Positions 9,569-17,248 of a stretch of DNA of 43,494 bases are shown one piece after another (position 1 is the stretch's first letter; each line of letters starts with the position of its first letter). The notes under the pieces were generated by a model that did no database searches, was not told the origin of the DNA, and was given only the letters and a program-made list of their open reading frames with translations. Both the position numbers and the translations under genes were made by a program. The DNA is from an uncultured Bacteroidota bacterium. Lineage in GTDB: Bacteria > Bacteroidota > Bacteroidia > JABEUT01. The stretch covers positions 1 to 43,494 of the forward strand of contig CAIWVW010000002.1 of assembly GCA_903916255.1 (NCBI GenBank), written 5' to 3'.

Positions 9569-10606
9569 TTGCCTGTCCACGAAAAATATATTAAAAAGTG
9601 CTTAATATTAGCGGCTAAAGGGCTTGGAAATGTGGAACCTAACCCTATGGTGGGCTGCGTTATTGTGCATAATGGTAAAATAATAGGGGAGGGGCACCAC
9701 GAAAAATATGGCGGACCCCATGCAGAGATTAATGCCATTAAGGCGGTAAAAAACAAGGAACTGCTAAAGGAGTCAACCCTATATGTATCACTTGAACCCT
9801 GTTCCCATCATGGCAAAACCCCTCCCTGCGCCGATGCCATATTGAACTATGGAGTTAAAAAAGTGGTGATTGGTTCTGTTGACCCAAACCCTATGGTGAA
9901 AGGAAAGGGTATTGCCAAACTTGTTCGCGGCGGATGCGATGTAATAACGGGCGTACTTGAAAATGAATGCATGGATTTGAACAAGCGATTTTTTACTTTT
10001 TACCATGAACATCGTCCATATATCATATTGAAATGGGCCATGACTAAGGATGGATTTATAGATAAGATTAGGCAACAAAACCAAAATCCTTTAAAAATTA
10101 CGGGAGCCGCAGCCAATAAGCTTTCCCATATATGGAGAAGTGAAGAACAAGCCATTATGATTGGTACTGAAACGGCGATAAAAGATAATCCATCGCTTAC
10201 TACCCGCCATGTAAAAGGGCGTTCCCCTATCCGGATTGTAATGGACCGCAACCTTAGAATCCCTGAAGAGTCTAATATCTTTAATAACTTTGCATCTGTA
10301 ATTGTACTGAACGCGAAGAAGAATGCTCAAAAGGGAAATACAGCGTTCGTAAAGATTAAGTTTGATGGCGATAAGTTGGATGGCATAATGGCCGAATTAC
10401 ATAAACGAAATATTCAGTCGGTAATAGTGGAAGGAGGGGCTAAATTATTATACTCGTTTATTAAACAGGGCTTGTGGGACGAAGCCAGGGTATTTACTTC
10501 AACCTTGAAAATTGGCGAAGGCGTTAAGGCCCCGGAATTTGCTTATAAAGCAACAGCTAAAATAAAAGTGGGTAAGGATACGTTTACACAGTACGTTAGA
10601 AAGTAG
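9569..10606 (+). CDS. ribD: Bifunctional diaminohydroxyphosphoribosylaminopyrimidine deaminase / reductase RibD
   Basis: This 345-residue enzyme performs steps two and three of riboflavin synthesis. The N-terminal deaminase domain has the zinc site HAE (51-53) with PCSHHGKTPPC (Cys78 and Cys87). The C-terminal NADPH-dependent reductase runs from about residue 148 and includes IVEGGAKLLYSF. The only start consistent with the domain end is TTG at 9569, because a stop codon lies two codons upstream in frame and no ATG precedes the conserved HEKYIKKCL. No FMN riboswitch fits in the 49-base gap to prmC. The next gene begins one base after its stop. Confidence 0.95.
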   Translation: MPVHEKYIKKCLILAAKGLGNVEPNPMVGCVIVHNGKIIGEGHHEKYGGPHAEINAIKAVKNKELLKESTLYVSLEPCSHHGKTPPCADAILNYGVKKVVIGSVDPNPMVKGKGIAKLVRGGCDVITGVLENECMDLNKRFFTFYHEHRPYIILKWAMTKDGFIDKIRQQNQNPLKITGAAANKLSHIWRSEEQAIMIGTETAIKDNPSLTTRHVKGRSPIRIVMDRNLRIPEESNIFNNFASVIVLNAKKNAQKGNTAFVKIKFDGDKLDGIMAELHKRNIQSVIVEGGAKLLYSFIKQGLWDEARVFTSTLKIGEGVKAPEFAYKATAKIKVGKDTFTQYVRK

Positions 10607-10607
10607 T

Positions 10608-11198
10608 ATGAAAAAAATAATTGCAGTTGCACTCTTCATTCTTGGTTCTTCATTTTTTACGATTTGCGTAGCGCAATATGTAAGGCCGGGATTCGATTCT
10701 TCCGCTTTAGGAAAACGTGTGCCGCCTAAAACTATTGAAGATAATTTATCATTGGGCGGAAGTTTCGGGTTGCAGTTTGGTGATGTAACTTTTATTGAAC
10801 TGGAACCCATGTTGAATTATCATGCAGGTGAAAAATTTATTGCAGGCATAGGTCCTATTTACCAATATCTGAAGGTGAATGACCCTTATTTTGGCAATTA
10901 CACCTCGAGCACTTACGGAGCCCGTGTGGCAGCCATGTATTTTTTGCCTGAAGAACTGTCTAAAATATTTGTAATGGGCGAATTCGATGTGCTGAATGTT
11001 CCAGAGCCCAGTTTATATTCATACCAGATTGAAAGAGGGTACCTTACATTTCCCTTACTCGGAATTGGTTATAAAGAAGAAGTTTCCGACCGCACCTTTT
11101 TTTATGTATATGGCCTGTGGAATTTTAATAATTCCATTTACAATCCGTTTTCAAACCCTATAATAAATGTAGGGGTTGATGTTGGGCTGTGGCGGTGA
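10608..11198 (+). CDS. Outer-membrane beta-barrel-like hypothetical protein
   Basis: This 196-residue protein has a signal peptide (residues 1-22, ending ICVAQ). Alternating hydrophobic strands follow, such as SLGGSFGLQFG, FIAGIGPIYQYL, YGARVAAMYF and FFYVYGLWNFN, and the sequence ends in VGVDVGLWR. This is the pattern of small Bacteroidota outer-membrane barrels of eight or so strands. I recognise no named family. The ATG comes one base after the ribD stop, so it is probably co-transcribed with ribD, although no link to riboflavin synthesis is evident. Confidence 0.75.
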   Translation: MKKIIAVALFILGSSFFTICVAQYVRPGFDSSALGKRVPPKTIEDNLSLGGSFGLQFGDVTFIELEPMLNYHAGEKFIAGIGPIYQYLKVNDPYFGNYTSSTYGARVAAMYFLPEELSKIFVMGEFDVLNVPEPSLYSYQIERGYLTFPLLGIGYKEEVSDRTFFYVYGLWNFNNSIYNPFSNPIINVGVDVGLWR

Positions 11199-11203
11199 TA
11201 AGC

Positions 11204-11228
11204 TAAAAGTGAAAAGTTAAAAGTGAAA
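11204..11228. repeat. 14-base tandem repeat (taaaagtgaaaagt)
   Basis: TAAAAGTGAAA occurs at 11204-11214 and 11218-11228 in the same direction, period 14, directly after the stop of the barrel gene. Confidence 0.45.
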
Positions 11229-11236
11229 CGTGCGAT

Positions 11237-11263
11237 TGTCCTTCTGAACAGAGTAAAGAATCT
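11237..11263. repeat. Copy of a tgtc(a)ttctgagc...gaagaatct-type interspersed repeat
   Basis: This intergenic 27-base stretch resembles the repeat at 11371-11398 (a tgtc start, a ctga core and an a/g-rich end). From memory such sequences are scattered through many Bacteroidota genomes. It lies between convergent genes. Confidence 0.45.
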
Positions 11264-11266
11264 GTT

Positions 11267-12931
11267 TTACTTCTGAACAATCACTTTTCCTTCTCCAACC
11301 AAACTACCATCTTCATTTGATACGCGATAGAAATAAATGCCACTTGGTTCACTGCTAAGGTTAATGAGATTGTCACCCTGAGCAGAGCGAAGGGTCTCTT
11401 TAAATACTTTTTCACCCATTATATTATATACCTCAACTGATAACTGACTACTGACAGCTGATGACTGAATAGTAAAGATGCCTTTGGAGGGGTTGGGGAA
11501 AATAGTTAGGTTGGAATTACTTAAAATTTCCTTTGTTCCTGTTTCAATAGTAGGATTGCATGGCAGCCAGCTGGCAATAAAAAAGGCCTCACGGCCACTT
11601 ATTGTATCCGGGCCAAAAATGCAGGTGTCCACAATGTCTCCCGTAAGATAAACATATTGACCAGATTGGCTCACATTAATGTCATCTCCATCATCTTCAT
11701 CTCCTTCTGTAAACATAGTTCCACATTTCACTTTACCGGAAGAATCAAACTCTACCAATAAATCCGCTGTTCGCGATGAAGTCTTTAGTTTAAAAGTATC
11801 GGTTCCAAGTTTTAAAGCATAAGACCCATCTCCGCTAGAGCAATTGATTAGCATATAACCATTATTAAGGGTATCTGAAGCAAGAGACACAGCACCCCAA
11901 ATATTTGTATCTAACTCCATTACTTCCTTCGCCCAACTCACACTACCGGAAGAATTAAATTTTGAATAGTATGGAGTAATTTGGGTTACCGGCCCAAACG
12001 TTTGGGAACCTATTGTAAAAGTTCCCGAAGTGAAACTACCGGAAAGATATACATTATCATATTGGTCAACTCCCAACCCCACGCCTGTACTGCTTCCTTT
12101 GCCTGAATTAATTGGTGAATTCCAAACCCAAGCTACATTGCCCGCTGAATCATATTTAACTAAAAAAGCATTAAAAGGCCCTGCTAAATTGTTATTAACA
12201 AAATATTGAAGAGTATCTGAACCAAAAACTACAGTACCATTATATGCTCCGGTTATATATGCGTTTCCAGTATTATCAACAGTCAGAGAATTTACAATTC
12301 CTATATCGCTGTCAATTACAGATTTTCCGGCTCTCATCCATTTGGGATTGCCATTCATATCAAATTTCATCAGGAAGGGCATTTTATTAAGTGAACCTTT
12401 AGTTGAATCATTTCCAATGCGAAAAGTTCCCAGGGAACCATAGAACCAACCCGTAGCATAAACATTTCCAGCTCTATCGGTAGCAATTGTTTGCACTTTT
12501 GCAGCAATATTTCTGTTAGTTGTTGGAACTATCCATTTTAATAAACCGATAGAATCGAATTTTGCAATAAACAGGTTTATTGCATTATTTCGAATAGTAT
12601 CGGTACCAAAAACCATAAAAGGGAAACTGAAAACCCCTCCTAAATAAGCCGTTCCGGAATAGGTAGCAACAGCAGAAGATGAACATCCATTACAGTAGGA
12701 GGCTTGGATGTCCCATTTCAAAACACCATTTTGGTCAAATCTAACTAGGTTTGGAGTTGAATTGTAATCGTTTGTAAAGTAAATATTGCCACTATTATCT
12801 GATGCAATTATATGGTCAAGATAATAGGGTGAAGGGTCAGAAGGAATCGGCTCAAGTTTACCCCATTTCCATGTTTGCCCGTTTACAAATAAAAAACAAA
12901 AAATGAAAACCAAAAGGAGTAGCTTTTTCAT
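11267..12931 (-). CDS. Secreted repeat (beta-propeller-like) protein with T9SS sorting domain
   Basis: From the ATG at 12931 this is 554 residues starting with a signal peptide (MKKLLLLVFIFCFLFVNGQ). The earlier in-frame ATG would place 15 residues before it. The body consists of repeats of roughly 55-70 residues with recurring elements: DNSGNIYFTN, DRAGNVYATGWF, DNTGNAYITGAY, DQYDNVYLSGSF, and FDxxG(x)xKW. This is the SBBP/NHL-like pattern predicted to fold as a beta-propeller. A type A T9SS domain ends the protein (FPNPSKGIFT, EVYNIMGEK, GEGKVIVQK). Its sorting domain contains two repeat-derived segments, SSAVSSQLS and ETLRSAQGD (see repeat entries). The function is unknown beyond being an exported surface or extracellular protein. 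Confidence 0.85.
   Translation of the reverse strand: MKKLLLLVFIFCFLFVNGQTWKWGKLEPIPSDPSPYYLDHIIASDNSGNIYFTNDYNSTPNLVRFDQNGVLKWDIQASYCNGCSSSAVATYSGTAYLGGVFSFPFMVFGTDTIRNNAINLFIAKFDSIGLLKWIVPTTNRNIAAKVQTIATDRAGNVYATGWFYGSLGTFRIGNDSTKGSLNKMPFLMKFDMNGNPKWMRAGKSVIDSDIGIVNSLTVDNTGNAYITGAYNGTVVFGSDTLQYFVNNNLAGPFNAFLVKYDSAGNVAWVWNSPINSGKGSSTGVGLGVDQYDNVYLSGSFTSGTFTIGSQTFGPVTQITPYYSKFNSSGSVSWAKEVMELDTNIWGAVSLASDTLNNGYMLINCSSGDGSYALKLGTDTFKLKTSSRTADLLVEFDSSGKVKCGTMFTEGDEDDGDDINVSQSGQYVYLTGDIVDTCIFGPDTISGREAFFIASWLPCNPTIETGTKEILSNSNLTIFPNPSKGIFTIQSSAVSSQLSVEVYNIMGEKVFKETLRSAQGDNLINLSSEPSGIYFYRVSNEDGSLVGEGKVIVQK
11371..11398. repeat. Interspersed repeat serving as coding sequence (peptide ETLRSAQGD)
   Basis: The 28-base unit begins tgtcaccctgag and ends gaagggtctc. 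Read on the minus strand in frame it supplies residues ETLRSAQGDN of the sorting domain at 11267-12931. A diverged relative is intergenic at 11237-11263. Confidence 0.6.
11435..11470. repeat. Tandem (aactgat/actgac)n repeat inside sorting-domain coding sequence
   Basis: About five imperfect 7-base units. On the minus strand they encode the segment SSAVSSQLS between FTIQ and VEVY, the same place where the repeat at 191-245 lies in another gene. Confidence 0.6.
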
Positions 12932-12988
12932 TCCGTAAAGATAGTGTATTATAAATACCAGGTAATTAGCTTGCATTTGCCATTGCTA

Positions 12989-13100
12989 GTGAAATGCAAC
13001 AGTAGCTTTAAAGTACTGTTGCGCTTGTAAGTGTCTATTTATCAAAAAATAACACAAAAATACGGTGCTTTATAAAGTCATATAAAGTGTTGCATTTCAC
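12989..13100. repeat. Inverted repeat element with 13-bp perfect arms
   Basis: GTGAAATGCAACA (12989-13001) and its exact reverse complement (13088-13100) flank 86 bases. Inside is a second hairpin, GCAACAGTA...TACTGTTGC (12996-13022), whose left arm overlaps the outer arm, so the two structures are mutually exclusive. It fills the gap between a minus-strand T9SS gene and the terminator of the next gene. It contains no ORF. It could be a small non-autonomous element or a leader structure of the gene starting at 12931. Confidence 0.45.
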
Positions 13101-13116
13101 AAAAAATTAAAACTGC

Positions 13117-13154
13117 AAAAAAAATGAGCTATAAACACATAGTTTATAGCTCAT
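13117..13154 (-). terminator. Rho-independent terminator of the Trp/Tyr-rich protein gene
   Basis: ATGAGCTATAAAC (13124-13136) pairs perfectly with 13142-13154 across a 5-base loop. On the minus strand the stem is followed by eight T residues. Confidence 0.85.
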
Positions 13155-13173
13155 GCCTTTTAATTGAGAAAGG

Positions 13174-14757
13174 TTAGCGTCTTCCACCGCCACCGCCTCT
13201 GTTGCCACCGCCGCCACCGCCGCTTGGTGCGGGTGCCGAGCGTGCCGGTGCAGAATAAGAAGGTGCCGCATGGTAAGTAGGTTCGGCTTGTTGCCAGCTG
13301 TTGCTATGGTACGATTGTGCCCTTTGAATATTGGAATAGGGTTGGGTGTTTCGCTGCAGGCTCCGTTGCTGTTGGGGTTGTGCTTGCGCCCTTTGAGATT
13401 GGCCTCTTGGCGGGTTTACCACCGGTTGCCTTGTATAGGGTTGCCTAACATCAGCACCTTGCTTTTCATCGGGCACTTTGGGCTGCTCCGGGTTAGGATT
13501 GAGCGCCGTGTATTTGGCAGCATTTTTTGCCAGGTAGGTATTACGTTCCTGTAAATTTATGGAACCGTCTTTATGCATTACCTTTTCATTCAGTTCGCCA
13601 TATTGGCGCAAAGCAGCCACCCGTGTGGCATCATTGTGTATGAAATCTTTAGGCAGGTAGGCCCTGTTTTCGTGCACCCAGTTATGAACCACCTGTCTGC
13701 TCATGGTGTTTAGCCTGTGTTGTCCGTAATAGTGGCTGATATAAGCAGAACCAAGATGCGGATACCTGTGCCAGTGGCTAGGTCCCCAGAAATACCAGTT
13801 GGTAAAGTAATAAGAAGGGAAACCAAAACATATCATGTTACCGTAAGGGCCATAATAAAAACCCCAATCATACCAATACGGATAAGGATACCAATAAGCG
13901 TAAGGATACCAGGTTGGATAACCAAACCAATAAGAATAAGGGAAAACGGCATAATTGTTTATGTCGGCATCATCCAGCGGAGCATCTACATCGCTTTGGT
14001 TATAGCCATTATCGGTGGCGTATTCATTGGCTGCCTGTTTCATTTCGTTTTGTGCAGCGGTATCTGTTTGCATAGTATTTTGCCAATCGGCTAATTGTTG
14101 CGCATTAACAGCTGCTTCTGCCGCAGCGGTAGAGTCGCTCTTATGCATTACCCATTCAGGGTTGCGTTTGTAGCGGTCGCCCACTCTTACAGAAAGGCTC
14201 AGGTGGTCGTTCAGCAAATTCATTACTTCCGGCATTTGAAGCAGGTCGGTAAATACTTTCTGCACATCGGCCGGATAGGGGGAAATTACATCGTTAAACT
14301 GTTCATTGGTATTAATCTGCAAGTCATTCACCTTTTTCAGCAGGTCGTATTCGTCTCTGCCATATTTCAATGCCATATCATGCACTTCCGCCGGATAGTC
14401 ATTCAATATGGTTTCAATATCTTCTTTCGATTTTTTTCCGCCTGTAACCAACCTTGAAATAAGATTAGGATAGCGGCTCAGGTTCCAGACATCTTCCTGT
14501 TTTGTTTTAGAATAGCTGCTTACTAAATCGGCAAAAGCTGCGCTCGAATTCTTTTGCAAACTGGCTACATCCACAATAATGGCAGGGTATTCGCAAGCCG
14601 TAAAAATCTCCCTCCTGACCGAATCGGGATATAGGGCCAATGCATTAATTGCGGCGGAATCTTCTTTTGTCCAGGGAGTATGCGATGTTACTTGCTGGGC
14701 ATTTGCTCCTGCAGCGGTTAGGGTCAGCAGCAGCGCGGAATAAATAAGTGTTTTCAT
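13174..14757 (-). CDS. Secreted Trp/Tyr-rich protein with Gly/Arg tail, DUF3300-like N-terminal part
   Basis: This 527-residue protein has a signal peptide (1-20, ending GANAQ). The N-terminal 240 residues are helical and begin with INALALYPDSVRREIFTACEYP, which resembles the ALALYPD opening of DUF3300 proteins. A central stretch at about 268-325 is very rich in Trp, Tyr, Pro and Phe (YSYWFGYPTWYPYAYWYPY). Then comes a Gln/Pro/Arg-rich disordered region, and the protein ends in Ser/Pro and Gly/Arg runs (GGGGGGNRGGGGGRR). No catalytic motif is visible. The function is unknown. A periplasmic or surface role is inferred from the signal peptide. The aromatic stretch suggests binding to carbohydrate or membrane surfaces, but this is a guess. 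It has its own promoter box and terminator. Confidence 0.75.
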   Translation of the reverse strand: MKTLIYSALLLTLTAAGANAQQVTSHTPWTKEDSAAINALALYPDSVRREIFTACEYPAIIVDVASLQKNSSAAFADLVSSYSKTKQEDVWNLSRYPNLISRLVTGGKKSKEDIETILNDYPAEVHDMALKYGRDEYDLLKKVNDLQINTNEQFNDVISPYPADVQKVFTDLLQMPEVMNLLNDHLSLSVRVGDRYKRNPEWVMHKSDSTAAAEAAVNAQQLADWQNTMQTDTAAQNEMKQAANEYATDNGYNQSDVDAPLDDADINNYAVFPYSYWFGYPTWYPYAYWYPYPYWYDWGFYYGPYGNMICFGFPSYYFTNWYFWGPSHWHRYPHLGSAYISHYYGQHRLNTMSRQVVHNWVHENRAYLPKDFIHNDATRVAALRQYGELNEKVMHKDGSINLQERNTYLAKNAAKYTALNPNPEQPKVPDEKQGADVRQPYTRQPVVNPPRGQSQRAQAQPQQQRSLQRNTQPYSNIQRAQSYHSNSWQQAEPTYHAAPSYSAPARSAPAPSGGGGGGNRGGGGGRR

Positions 14758-14840
14758 AAGAACGATATTTAGGGATTACCATCAATCAATTAGACGATAG
14801 TTGCTAATAGAAGCCTTTGTTAATAAATGTTACTGCCTAA

Positions 14841-14848
14841 CAAAGGTA
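14841..14848 (-). promoter_or_regulatory. -7 box for the Trp/Tyr-rich protein gene
   Basis: CAAAGGTA on the plus strand reads TACCTTTG on the minus strand. It lies 83 bases before the ATG at 14757, leaving a leader of roughly 75-80 bases. Confidence 0.45.
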
Positions 14849-14919
14849 ATTCAGCAATATATGCAATTAATGCCATAACTCATATACCCCGCTGATAGTT
14901 ATCATATTCCTTTAAATAG

Positions 14920-14947
14920 AAAAGCCCCCAAGTAATTGGAGGCTTTT
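14920..14947 (-). terminator. Terminator of the first Spy-like gene
   Basis: A 12-bp stem with one mismatch (14920-14931 with 14936-14947), loop gtaa, ends in TTTT on the minus strand 21 bases after the stop codon. Confidence 0.75.
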
Positions 14948-14967
14948 GACAGGAATTACTTAGTTAA

Positions 14968-15345
14968 TTAATTACCGCCTCTGTGGCTGCCCATTCCCTG
15001 GTGGGCTTGTGTGTATTTGTCATATTGAATGCCTTGGTCAGCAGTTAGAACACCCTTAATTTGGGCATCTCTTTGCTGGCGGGCCGGCTCCATTTTAGCG
15101 CGCATAGCTTCCCGGTCGCCATTGCTTGCTGCTTTGGCATCCTGCATAGATTTTGCAAAGGTTTGTTCAATGGCTAAAATTTTACTTTCCTGGTCTGGCG
15201 TAATGCCTGATATGGATGATTTAATTTGCGCTGTTTGCCTCTGTGCCCATGCCTGAGGGTCCATCTGCGCTTTTTCCTGTGCCGATACATTGGCAGTCAT
15301 AAGTGCCAGTCCGGCGGCTAAAGCCAATGATTTGATGATTTTCAT
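14968..15345 (-). CDS. Small periplasmic Spy/CpxP-like (DUF4890-like) protein
   Basis: This 125-residue protein has a signal peptide (MKIIKSLALAAGLALMTANVSA), and the mature part is almost wholly helical and charged. It contains ITPDQESKILAIEQTF and QIKGVLTADQGIQYDKY, the pattern of Spy/CpxP-like periplasmic proteins where a helix ends with L-T-x-x-Q. It ends in a His/Gly tail. Relatives act as envelope chaperones or metal-stress sensors, but function here is inferred from pattern only. The next gene upstream (15465-15863) is a paralogue. Promoter box at 15414 and a terminator at 14920 suggest it is transcribed alone. Confidence 0.75.
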   Translation of the reverse strand: MKIIKSLALAAGLALMTANVSAQEKAQMDPQAWAQRQTAQIKSSISGITPDQESKILAIEQTFAKSMQDAKAASNGDREAMRAKMEPARQQRDAQIKGVLTADQGIQYDKYTQAHQGMGSHRGGN

Positions 15346-15413
15346 GATAATGTTGTTTTTTTAGGTTGTGAATGATTAGACGTTATTTTATATTTAAAAT
15401 TGCGAGGTCTTTT

Positions 15414-15421
15414 CAAAGATA
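15414..15421 (-). promoter_or_regulatory. -7 box for the first Spy-like gene
   Basis: CAAAGATA on the plus strand reads TATCTTTG on the minus strand, 68 bases before the ATG at 15345. Confidence 0.45.
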
Positions 15422-15464
15422 TAAATAATAGTGATAACTTATTACTGATTAGGACTAATGAAAG

Positions 15465-15863
15465 TTATTGATTAGACGGAGTGGCAGCAGGGCTTCGTTC
15501 CTGTCGCATAGTAGGCCTCTTTTGTTGTGTTAAATATTTTTGGTATTGCTCATCAGTTAAAACTGATTTCATTTTAGCGTCTTTTTCGTTAACTAATGCC
15601 CTCTTTTTCGCGGTATCCATGGGCTGCAAATCCCGCATTCCATTACCAAAATCTAAATTGATTGTATAAACTGATTTATATTGTTCAGAACTTAAACCCA
15701 ATGTCTGTTGCATCCTTATAGATTGATGCTCTGCCATTGCTTCTAAATTTTTTTGCATTGGGTTGTTACTTTGTTGCGATTGTGAATTGGCTTGTTGTGC
15801 CGAAAGATTGGGTGCTGAAAGTGCCAGCCCGGCCAGTACCGGTAAAAATTTAATGATTTTCAT
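15465..15863 (-). CDS. Second Spy/CpxP-like periplasmic protein
   Basis: From the ATG at 15863 this is 132 residues. The frame continues upstream to 15911, but that start would run through the promoter box and add 16 residues ahead of the signal peptide (MKIIKFLPVLAGLALSAPNLSA). The signal peptide matches that of the neighbour at 14968 in many positions. A Gln/Asn/Ser linker follows, then a helical part with LGLSSEQYKSVYTINLDF and MKSVLTDEQYQKYL. It is most likely a diverged tandem duplicate of the neighbour, with the same inferred envelope role. Confidence 0.75.
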   Translation of the reverse strand: MKIIKFLPVLAGLALSAPNLSAQQANSQSQQSNNPMQKNLEAMAEHQSIRMQQTLGLSSEQYKSVYTINLDFGNGMRDLQPMDTAKKRALVNEKDAKMKSVLTDEQYQKYLTQQKRPTMRQERSPAATPSNQ

Positions 15864-15908
15864 GTTCAGGGGAGTTAAAGTGTTTGATTTAAAAGATTTA
15901 ATTAAACA

Positions 15909-15916
15909 CAAACATA
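15909..15916 (-). promoter_or_regulatory. -7 box for the second Spy-like gene
   Basis: CAAACATA on the plus strand reads TATGTTTG on the minus strand, 46 bases before the ATG at 15863. It supports the internal start, since the longer frame would begin inside this box. Confidence 0.5.
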
Positions 15917-15926
15917 ATGATTTCTT

Positions 15927-17171
15927 TTAATTCAAAAGTCCTTTGGGATAACACAAAAAGTATTTATGGGTAATCTTATCCAACTCTCCCGCCCCGGGAT
16001 AGTCAGATGCTTTGGTAATATCCATTGTTTTACCATCGGGGTAAAGAATGTTTATTCGGCCTCCATTGGTAGATACTTTATCATGCTTATAGATGGCATT
16101 TTCTACTTCTCCCGAAAAAACGAAATAGGAAACATTTTTATCATTCAACCCGTATTTGCTTTTGGCTTTTTTAATCAATTGCTTTACTTTTTGCTCTGCA
16201 AAAGGCTCTTGTTGTAAAAAGGTAGAGTAAAGCCTGCGGTTTATTAGCCAATCGCTAAGGGTAGACAGAATAAAATCGGGATGGCTTATCCATACTTTTA
16301 TGCAACTCATAATATCATGGTCATCCAACATGGCAAAGGCATTCACCAGTTCAGTATTCTTTTCAAAATCTTTCTTGTTGAAGCTATTGTAGATAAACAG
16401 TTTTAATGCGGGTGTGCAAAACAATTCTCCGCCTGCGGCCGCTATTTCTTTGGCACGGTCAATAATATTAACAACCAATTCCATGGCTGAAAGAACCGTT
16501 TTGTGGAGGTAAACCTGCCAATACATAATCCGCCTTGCAATAATGAACTTCTCGATAGAATAAATGCCTTTGGCTTCCACTACCAAATTGCCTTTAGCCA
16601 CACTCAACATATTTATAATACGGTCGTAGCCAACAACGCCTTCCGATACTCCGGTAAAGAATGTATCGCGGGTTAAATAATCCAACCTGTCCACATCCAG
16701 TTGGCTGGATACAAGCTGATGCAAAAACTTTTTGGGATACTCGTTGCGAAAAATTTTCATAGCGAGTGTCAATTCCCCGTTGAACTCCTTATTTAGTTTC
16801 TCCATAAATATGGAAGACATATCCTCATGCGGAATATGATGCACTATGCTATGCTCCAAATTATGCGATAGCGGCCCATGCCCTATATCATGCAATAATA
16901 TTGCAAGTTTGGCGCTCTCTTCCTCTTTTTCGGTAATCTCAACCCCTTTAGAGCGTAAGGTTTCAATAGCTTTATGCATAAGGTGCATGGCGCCCAGCGT
17001 GTGATGGAAGCGTGTATGAATAGCACCCGGATAAACTAAATGCGTAACACCTAACTGCTCAATCCTCCTTAACCGTTGAAACCAGGGATGCTCAATCAAT
17101 TGGAATATGATACCATCGGGGATGGTTATAAATCCATATATCGGGTCGTTGACTATTTTTTTCTTGAACAT
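15927..17171 (-). CDS. HD-domain phosphohydrolase (dGTPase/SAMHD1-like)
   Basis: This 414-residue protein has the HD metal site: His in IHTRFHHTLG (about 52-57), the HD pair at 94-95 in LLHDIGHGPLSH, and the last Asp in QLDVDRLDYLTRD (about 180). The opening NDPIYGFI and the WFQRLRRIEQLG helix are typical of the YdhJ/SAMHD1-type subgroup. Proteins of this type hydrolyse dNTPs to nucleoside and triphosphate or act on other nucleotides. The exact substrate is unknown. It is cytoplasmic and lacks a signal peptide. Its -7 box is at 17210. Confidence 0.88.
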   Translation of the reverse strand: MFKKKIVNDPIYGFITIPDGIIFQLIEHPWFQRLRRIEQLGVTHLVYPGAIHTRFHHTLGAMHLMHKAIETLRSKGVEITEKEEESAKLAILLHDIGHGPLSHNLEHSIVHHIPHEDMSSIFMEKLNKEFNGELTLAMKIFRNEYPKKFLHQLVSSQLDVDRLDYLTRDTFFTGVSEGVVGYDRIINMLSVAKGNLVVEAKGIYSIEKFIIARRIMYWQVYLHKTVLSAMELVVNIIDRAKEIAAAGGELFCTPALKLFIYNSFNKKDFEKNTELVNAFAMLDDHDIMSCIKVWISHPDFILSTLSDWLINRRLYSTFLQQEPFAEQKVKQLIKKAKSKYGLNDKNVSYFVFSGEVENAIYKHDKVSTNGGRINILYPDGKTMDITKASDYPGAGELDKITHKYFLCYPKGLLN

Positions 17172-17209
17172 GAAACTAATTGCAAAGTTGAGAATTGAAA
17201 ATTAAAAGA

Positions 17210-17217
17210 CAAAGGTA
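17210..17217 (-). promoter_or_regulatory. -7 box for the HD-domain gene
   Basis: CAAAGGTA on the plus strand reads TACCTTTG on the minus strand, 39 bases before the ATG at 17171. Confidence 0.5.
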
Positions 17218-17248
17218 AAAAATAGCTTGGAGCTTTGGAAATGACAAA

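Noticed and set aside
11199-13173. Insertion sequence or transposon near the repeats
   Set aside because: No transposase reading frame or frameshifted remnant is visible; the repeats are short and non-coding or embedded in T9SS genes.
13717-14457. Plus-strand frames opposite the aromatic secreted protein
   Set aside because: Ile/Arg-rich composition is what the reverse complement of Tyr/Trp/Pro codons gives; shadows.
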